A DNA stretch of 49,434 bases, from positions 1 through 49,434 of the forward strand of contig JALNQF010000310.1 in the NCBI GenBank assembly GCA_028456385.1, written 5' to 3'. The position numbers and the translations under genes were made by a program. Shown in pieces: positions 44,590-49,434 of this stretch. Position 1 is the stretch's first letter. Each line of letters starts with the position of its first letter. The notes under the pieces are model-generated. The model did not search any database. It was not told the DNA's origin and saw only the letters and a program-made list of their open reading frames with translations. The DNA is from Ophiosphaerella korrae (taxonomy: Eukaryota; Ascomycota; Dothideomycetes; Pleosporales; Phaeosphaeriaceae).

Positions 44590-45740
44590 AAGAAGATAAT
44601 ACTTATATAGAAGCTCGCTAGCCTATATAAGTATATAGGTAACTTGCTAGAGGAGTTAGATAAGCTTAATAAATATATAGAGATTAGAATAAGTTTATAC
44701 GTCTCTTAAGGTAATAGTATAAATATAAGCTTAGCGTTTAGGATTACTTAAGGAATATATGTAATAATAATTATATAGGATGTGTAGGCTAGCTTTAGTT
44801 AAAGGTTCTAACTAGGGTAGTAAGTTATTATATATTTCTACTAGGTTCTAAAAGTAACCCCTTTAATAAAACTAAAGCTTAGTAGCTTTAGTATATAGAT
44901 ACCCTAAAACTAAGACTATAGAACTTTAGACTTTACTTAGAGTCTATAATATAGTATAAATATCTTTATTAGAAGTTACTACTACAACTTAACTATAGTA
45001 AACTTCTTATAATATACATTAATCCTAATATTATAACTAAGAACTAGGAGTCCTATAGACCTAAAACATTATTATAATAGGTAGAGCTAGCCCTTCTCTA
45101 AGTAAATTCTAAACTAACAAAGACTATAGCCTAAATAGAACTACTACGTAGCGTTAAATTACGCTTAAGTTATAATTAGATTAACTTGTTTCTACCCTAG
45201 AATTACAAAGCTACTTTAGCGTATAGTTATAGGTAAGTAAAAGATAGTATACTAGCTTACCTAAACTATAAGAGAGGAAGAGGTCTATTTACTAAATATA
45301 TAATCCTAAAAGGATATCTAAAAGGATCCTACTCTAATTATTATTATAGTACTAAAGGAGCGCGCTACAGCCTTTAAACTAGCGAATAAAGGTAAATAGC
45401 TAAAAGTAATATAGGTACTAGGAATCTAGGTAGTAGCCTAAATAGTTTTAGGTAATCTAACGCCCTAGAGAAGCGCTCTAGATAAACTAAATATTCTATA
45501 TTACTTAAACTATTAGACGAATTAGCGAGTAAATCTAATATAAACAAGGAAATATATCTCTAATTATACCTAATAGTCTTAGAGCTTAAATAGAAGGTTT
45601 AGAAAAAGTAGAAGAAAGTAATATATATATAGAAGCTTACTAGCCTATATAAGCGTATAGGTAACTTACTTAAAGAAGAAGTAAATAAGCTAAACAAATA
45701 TATAAAGATAAAAACAAGGCTATACAACTCCTAAAATAAT
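44590..45740 (+). repeat. Diverged duplicated segment
   Basis: A segment of roughly 120 bp containing TATATAGAAGC, CCTATATAAG, TATAGGTAACTT and AATAAATATATA-like blocks occurs at about 44597-44720 and again at about 45625-45740, some 1 kb apart in the same orientation. Both are RIP-affected, so the original identity is unclear; translated, both give ARQPIQVYRQL-like text if TAG is read as Gln. Confidence 0.55.
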
Positions 45741-46066
45741 AGTAGATTAATACGTATATATAAAAGATCCTATAAATACCTAGATATCTAAGAAAAGTTT
45801 CTTACTACTAATATTAAGAACTATAGTAGTTAAGATATATATATAATAAGGGTTAAGTGCGTAGATATATATATATAGGAATATCCTACCTATATATAAT
45901 AAGTAATCGAAAAATTAACTATTACTTATTTAATAGCTAAGCTTAAATCTTTTATACTAATATTACAGTGTAGCGGGTATTAGGTATATAAGTATAGGTA
46001 TTCTACTTACTTGTAACTACTAATTAATAAACTTATAAAGAAGCCTCTCTAGAGTAATAAATATAA

Positions 46067-46530
46067 CTAGGACGTCTCTCTAGGGCGATAAATATAACTA
46101 GGACGCCTCTCTAAAGCAATAAATGTAACTAGGACGATGCTCTCTAGATACAAATATAGGGACGTCTCTCTAGGGCGATAAATGTAACTAGGACGCCTCT
46201 CTAAGGCGATAAATATAACTAGGACGATACTCTCTAGATATAAATATAGGAACGTCTCTCTAGAGCAATAAATATAACTAGGACGCCTCTCTAAGGTAAT
46301 AAATGTAACTAAGACAAATCTCTTAGGATACCTCTCTAGGGACATCTCTCTAGGGCGATAAATGTAACTAGGACGCCTCTCTAGGGTAATAAATATAACT
46401 AGGATAAATCTCCTAAGATACCTCTCTAAAGATATCTCTCTAGGGCGACAAATATAACTAGGACGCTTCTCTAAGGTAATAAATGTAACTAAGACGTTTC
46501 TATAGGGTAATAAATATAACTAGGATATTT
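46067..46530. repeat. Decayed compound minisatellite
   Basis: A basic unit of about 31 bp (GACGCCTCTCTAAGGCGATA followed by AATRTAACTAG) recurs many times. Every third unit or so is replaced by a variant (GACGATACTCTCTAGATA), giving a higher-order period near 90 bp on the left half. The minus strand stays open for 92 codons across it, with the period visible as LERRPSYIYRPRETS. Confidence 0.85.
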
Positions 46531-49356
46531 TTATAGGTAGAAATATCTTAGCGTAGGTTTAAATATAATTTTAGGTAAAAGAAGTTATAGTTACTAGAGA
46601 GATAATAGATAGAATAGTCTTATAATATTCTTTATATTTTAATTAGAGTAATATGTGTATATAGAGCTAGTCTCTAGTACTTACTATTAATTAATATAGT
46701 TTTTTAACTTTATAACTCTAAAGATTAATTCGTAGCTATATATAACTAAGCTATCTATTATTAGGAAGGTCTTATTTAGTAACCTTTAAAATAACTATAA
46801 GATAAACTATTATAAAAGTAATTATTTAAGCGCGAGAACTATTTATAAAATAGTTTTAATTATAGGACTATTAGAGAGATATACTTTTATAAAGAATAAC
46901 TTCTCCTAATTTTACTATTATATTAACTATTACTAACTCTATTACTCTAGATAATAGCTTATTATTAATTACTATACTTACACCCTAAACCTTAGGTAAA
47001 AGAGTAGATACCTAAGCCTCTTTAAACACCTATAGCACTATCGTATACTTATAAGAGTATCTTAAAGCTATTACTTTTAACACCTAAAATAGTATATAAA
47101 GCTTATACTCTCTTAGCGCTTAGGCCTTGTCTAACTCTAGCTATAGTACCTTCTCTATCTACGTTATTGTTAGCGTCTAAACTAATATTAGCGCAGCCTA
47201 TAGCTAAAAATAGTCTAATACTTCCTATTCCTAAAGTATAGCTATTATAGATTACCTAGAGCTGTAGTACTATGTAGCTATTACCTCCTTACTCGAGCTA
47301 ATCTTCTATAATCGCCTAGCTTCTTTAGATAGAAATCTAATTATATAATATTACGCAAGAAATACTCTATATAACTAAGAATTGCTATCTAGAGGTAGTT
47401 TAGAAATACAATAGCCTATTAGCTAATACGAATAGCTAGATTATAGTATATAATAATTTAACCTTAGCTCTCTATAAATACTTAGAAGAGTATTCTTAAC
47501 TATTAGCTAAGAACGTAGTATTAAAAACACAGCTATAATGTATTAATATATAGGTTTATTATTAAACTAACAATAGTATATATTAATAACTAACTATAAA
47601 AGTTAGCCTTTTAGCTTAATAAATTCGCGCTAGAGAACAAAAAAATACAAATTCTTTAGAAGAATCCTTTATACTAATTTAGCGAAGAAGTCTAAGCTAA
47701 GTCTATACGCGTTAACTCTAATCTTAACGCCTCTATATTAGGTATAGTAGTAGTACAACTTAAGCTAGAAGATTCCCTATTACCTTATTCTCTTAAGAGT
47801 TAAGTATAATATTACTATATTTATAATAGAATACTAAGCTTATAAATGTGCTAAGAAAGCTACTTCTAAAATTACTTAAATTTACGTTTCTATCTAAGGA
47901 ATAGACTATCCCTTATTCTATATATTCTCTATAGTAGTTATTCTCTTTCTTTTTCTTCTAATATCTAAACTAGGTTATAAACTATAAAGTATATGTCTTT
48001 AAACTTTAGAACCTCTCTAAGGGCCTAGAGAAAGTAGAAAAACTAGACTTCTCTATCTTTACCTATTAACGTTAGTACTATAAACGTTACTATAAAGTAC
48101 CTTAGCTATATTCTTTATTTAGTGTAGAGTATATAGACGAAGTCTAGTAAAATTAAGTAATTAGTATTCTTAGTATTTCTAAGGTTTACGAAAATCTTAA
48201 TACTCTTAACGTATTAAAAGGTTTTTCTGCTAAGAAATTAAAGCATAGATAAGTTCTAGGTCTACACTAAGTAGTTTCTAAGGTAGTAATACTAGCTATC
48301 TTAATAGTAGAAGTATTTATTAATATTTAAGTTGTCCCCCTTATACTAAAGCCTAAGTAGTATTATACTATATATTAGACTTATAACTTCTTTATAGACC
48401 TATTTATTAACTGCAAGAAGCTTTATCTTCTTCTTACCTAGTTTATTGTAAGGAATAAGCCCTAAAAATAGAGGAAATACGTATTTATAAATTTTATTTT
48501 AGATTTCCCCTAGAAGTGCAAGTAGTTAAGGCTATCCTTTAGCTAGTAATAGGTTGTAGTCGCTATAGTACTATTATTAGTCGCGTATATCTATATAGAT
48601 AAATAGCTATCTATATTAATGTCTATATATAAGTATCGCTATATACTAGGCTTAAAGAGAATAGGGATATTTTTAAACGCTACGCTATAATAATACTATA
48701 AGCTCCTATAAAGATAATAGTATTATACTAAAGTAAAGTTTATATTCTATAAAATAAGACTTCTCTTTAGTACTTAATATAAGGATATATAATTACTCTT
48801 TAATAGTATAGATATTTACTAGACTTTTATAAAGTAGAGGGCTAGGTACTAGCTATCTTTTTCTATTAGGTTGTCTTTGTGTCTTTATACTATAAAGTAG
48901 AGAGAGGCTAAATAGGTAGTAGATAGAGAGAGTAGAAGAAGATAGTAAGTATTCTAAGAGTAGTAATTCTAAGCAAATATAGAGACCTTTATATACATAA
49001 TACGTCTAAGCTACTAATAATACTCTATATATAATAGCGTAGAAGTAATACTATTATTAAGTTAGAATAGGGTAGTACTCCTCTATTAGTAGTTTAACTT
49101 AAAACCTAGTAAGATCTATTTACGCCTCTAGACTAAATCCGTAAGTCTTAGTATATACGCCTAAAGGGCACTAATAATATAACTTAATTAGCTTGTAGTA
49201 GTGTTTATCGCGGCCTAATAATATATAATACTATCTACTAATACTAACACTTTATTTATACTCTAAAGCTAGGGTTTAGCTAACTTCTCTTATAGAGATA
49301 GTAGTACGTATCTTATAGTAAGGAAAGTTATATAATAGTAGATATTACTATCTATA

Positions 49357-49357
49357 G

Positions 49358-49434
<77 letters not shown>
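49357..49434 (+). repeat. (TAC)n microsatellite at window end
   Basis: An uninterrupted trinucleotide run of about 26 units reaching the last base of the window; its true length is not known. Confidence 0.95.

Larger units (their letters stand above)
23170..49434. other. RIP-mutated AT-rich block (right)
   Basis: From the run of C-rich sequence near 23170 the composition falls abruptly to TpA-rich, CpA/TpG-poor sequence and stays so to the window end. Recognisable relics are listed separately. I can name nothing in 25250-28400, 28440-34300 (apart from a coiled-coil-like stretch), 36520-37338, 44375-46066 or 46540-49356. Confidence 0.88.

Noticed and set aside
49357..49434. A telomeric repeat at the window end.
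   Set aside because: The unit is TAC, a plain trinucleotide microsatellite, not TTAGGG or its complement.

Overview
The window looks like a filamentous ascomycete chromosome segment (a Dothideomycete-like fungus is my inference, not proven). It has a two-speed layout. Two very AT-rich blocks (1-~3180 and ~23170-49434) are full of TpA, poor in CpA/TpG, and hold transposons and gene relics whose reading frames are riddled with TAG/TAA where CAG, CAA or TGG is expected. This is the signature of repeat-induced point mutation (RIP). Between them lies a ~20 kb island of normal composition.

Island, left to right: a fragment of a family-2 glycosyltransferase (3332-3640); a broken fungal AAA ATPase (4640-6339); a 2.6 kb segment bounded by a 57 bp inverted repeat with outer TA dinucleotides, holding two pieces of one HMT1-type vacuolar ABC transporter in opposite orientation (6700-9289); an apparently intact three-exon gene with a Uma2/PD-(D/E)XK-like nuclease core (9761-10959); a short BTB/POZ gene (11202-11537); a HET-domain (heterokaryon incompatibility) gene on the minus strand (13543-15468) preceded by a tandem array (15590-16600), the whole lying between two long inverted repeats (12742-13418 and 16973-17490); a protein-kinase pseudogene (17768-18816); a Tc1/mariner-like element with good terminal repeats (19362-20827); and a second, decayed HET-domain gene (21479-~23000).

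The standout is the array upstream of the HET domain. Read on the minus strand, each 65-68 bp unit is a complete spliceosomal-type mini-intron (GTAAGT at the 5' end, a CTAAY branch-like site, TAG at the 3' end), and consecutive introns are separated by exactly three nucleotides. I count 17 such 3-nt 'microexons' with 12 different triplets. The triplets vary freely at all three positions while the introns stay near-identical. An upstream open exon, the concatenated triplets and the HET-domain exon share one open reading frame (phase 1). If spliced as read, the locus would encode a hypervariable peptide assembled one triplet at a time next to a self/non-self recognition domain. I know of no described system like this; expression and splicing are untested here.

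Right AT-rich block: a relic of a DUF3435/FluG-type tyrosine recombinase (24080-25060), a relic of a ferric-chelate reductase (34600-36510), a complete but RIP-killed Ty3/Gypsy retrotransposon with 427 bp LTRs and a TTTTC target duplication (37344-44369), a decayed tandem repeat (46067-46530), and two trinucleotide microsatellites. The left block holds a Tc1-like transposase relic and a RIP-mutated copy of the same repeat that flanks the HET locus, which gives a direct before/after view of the mutation process.
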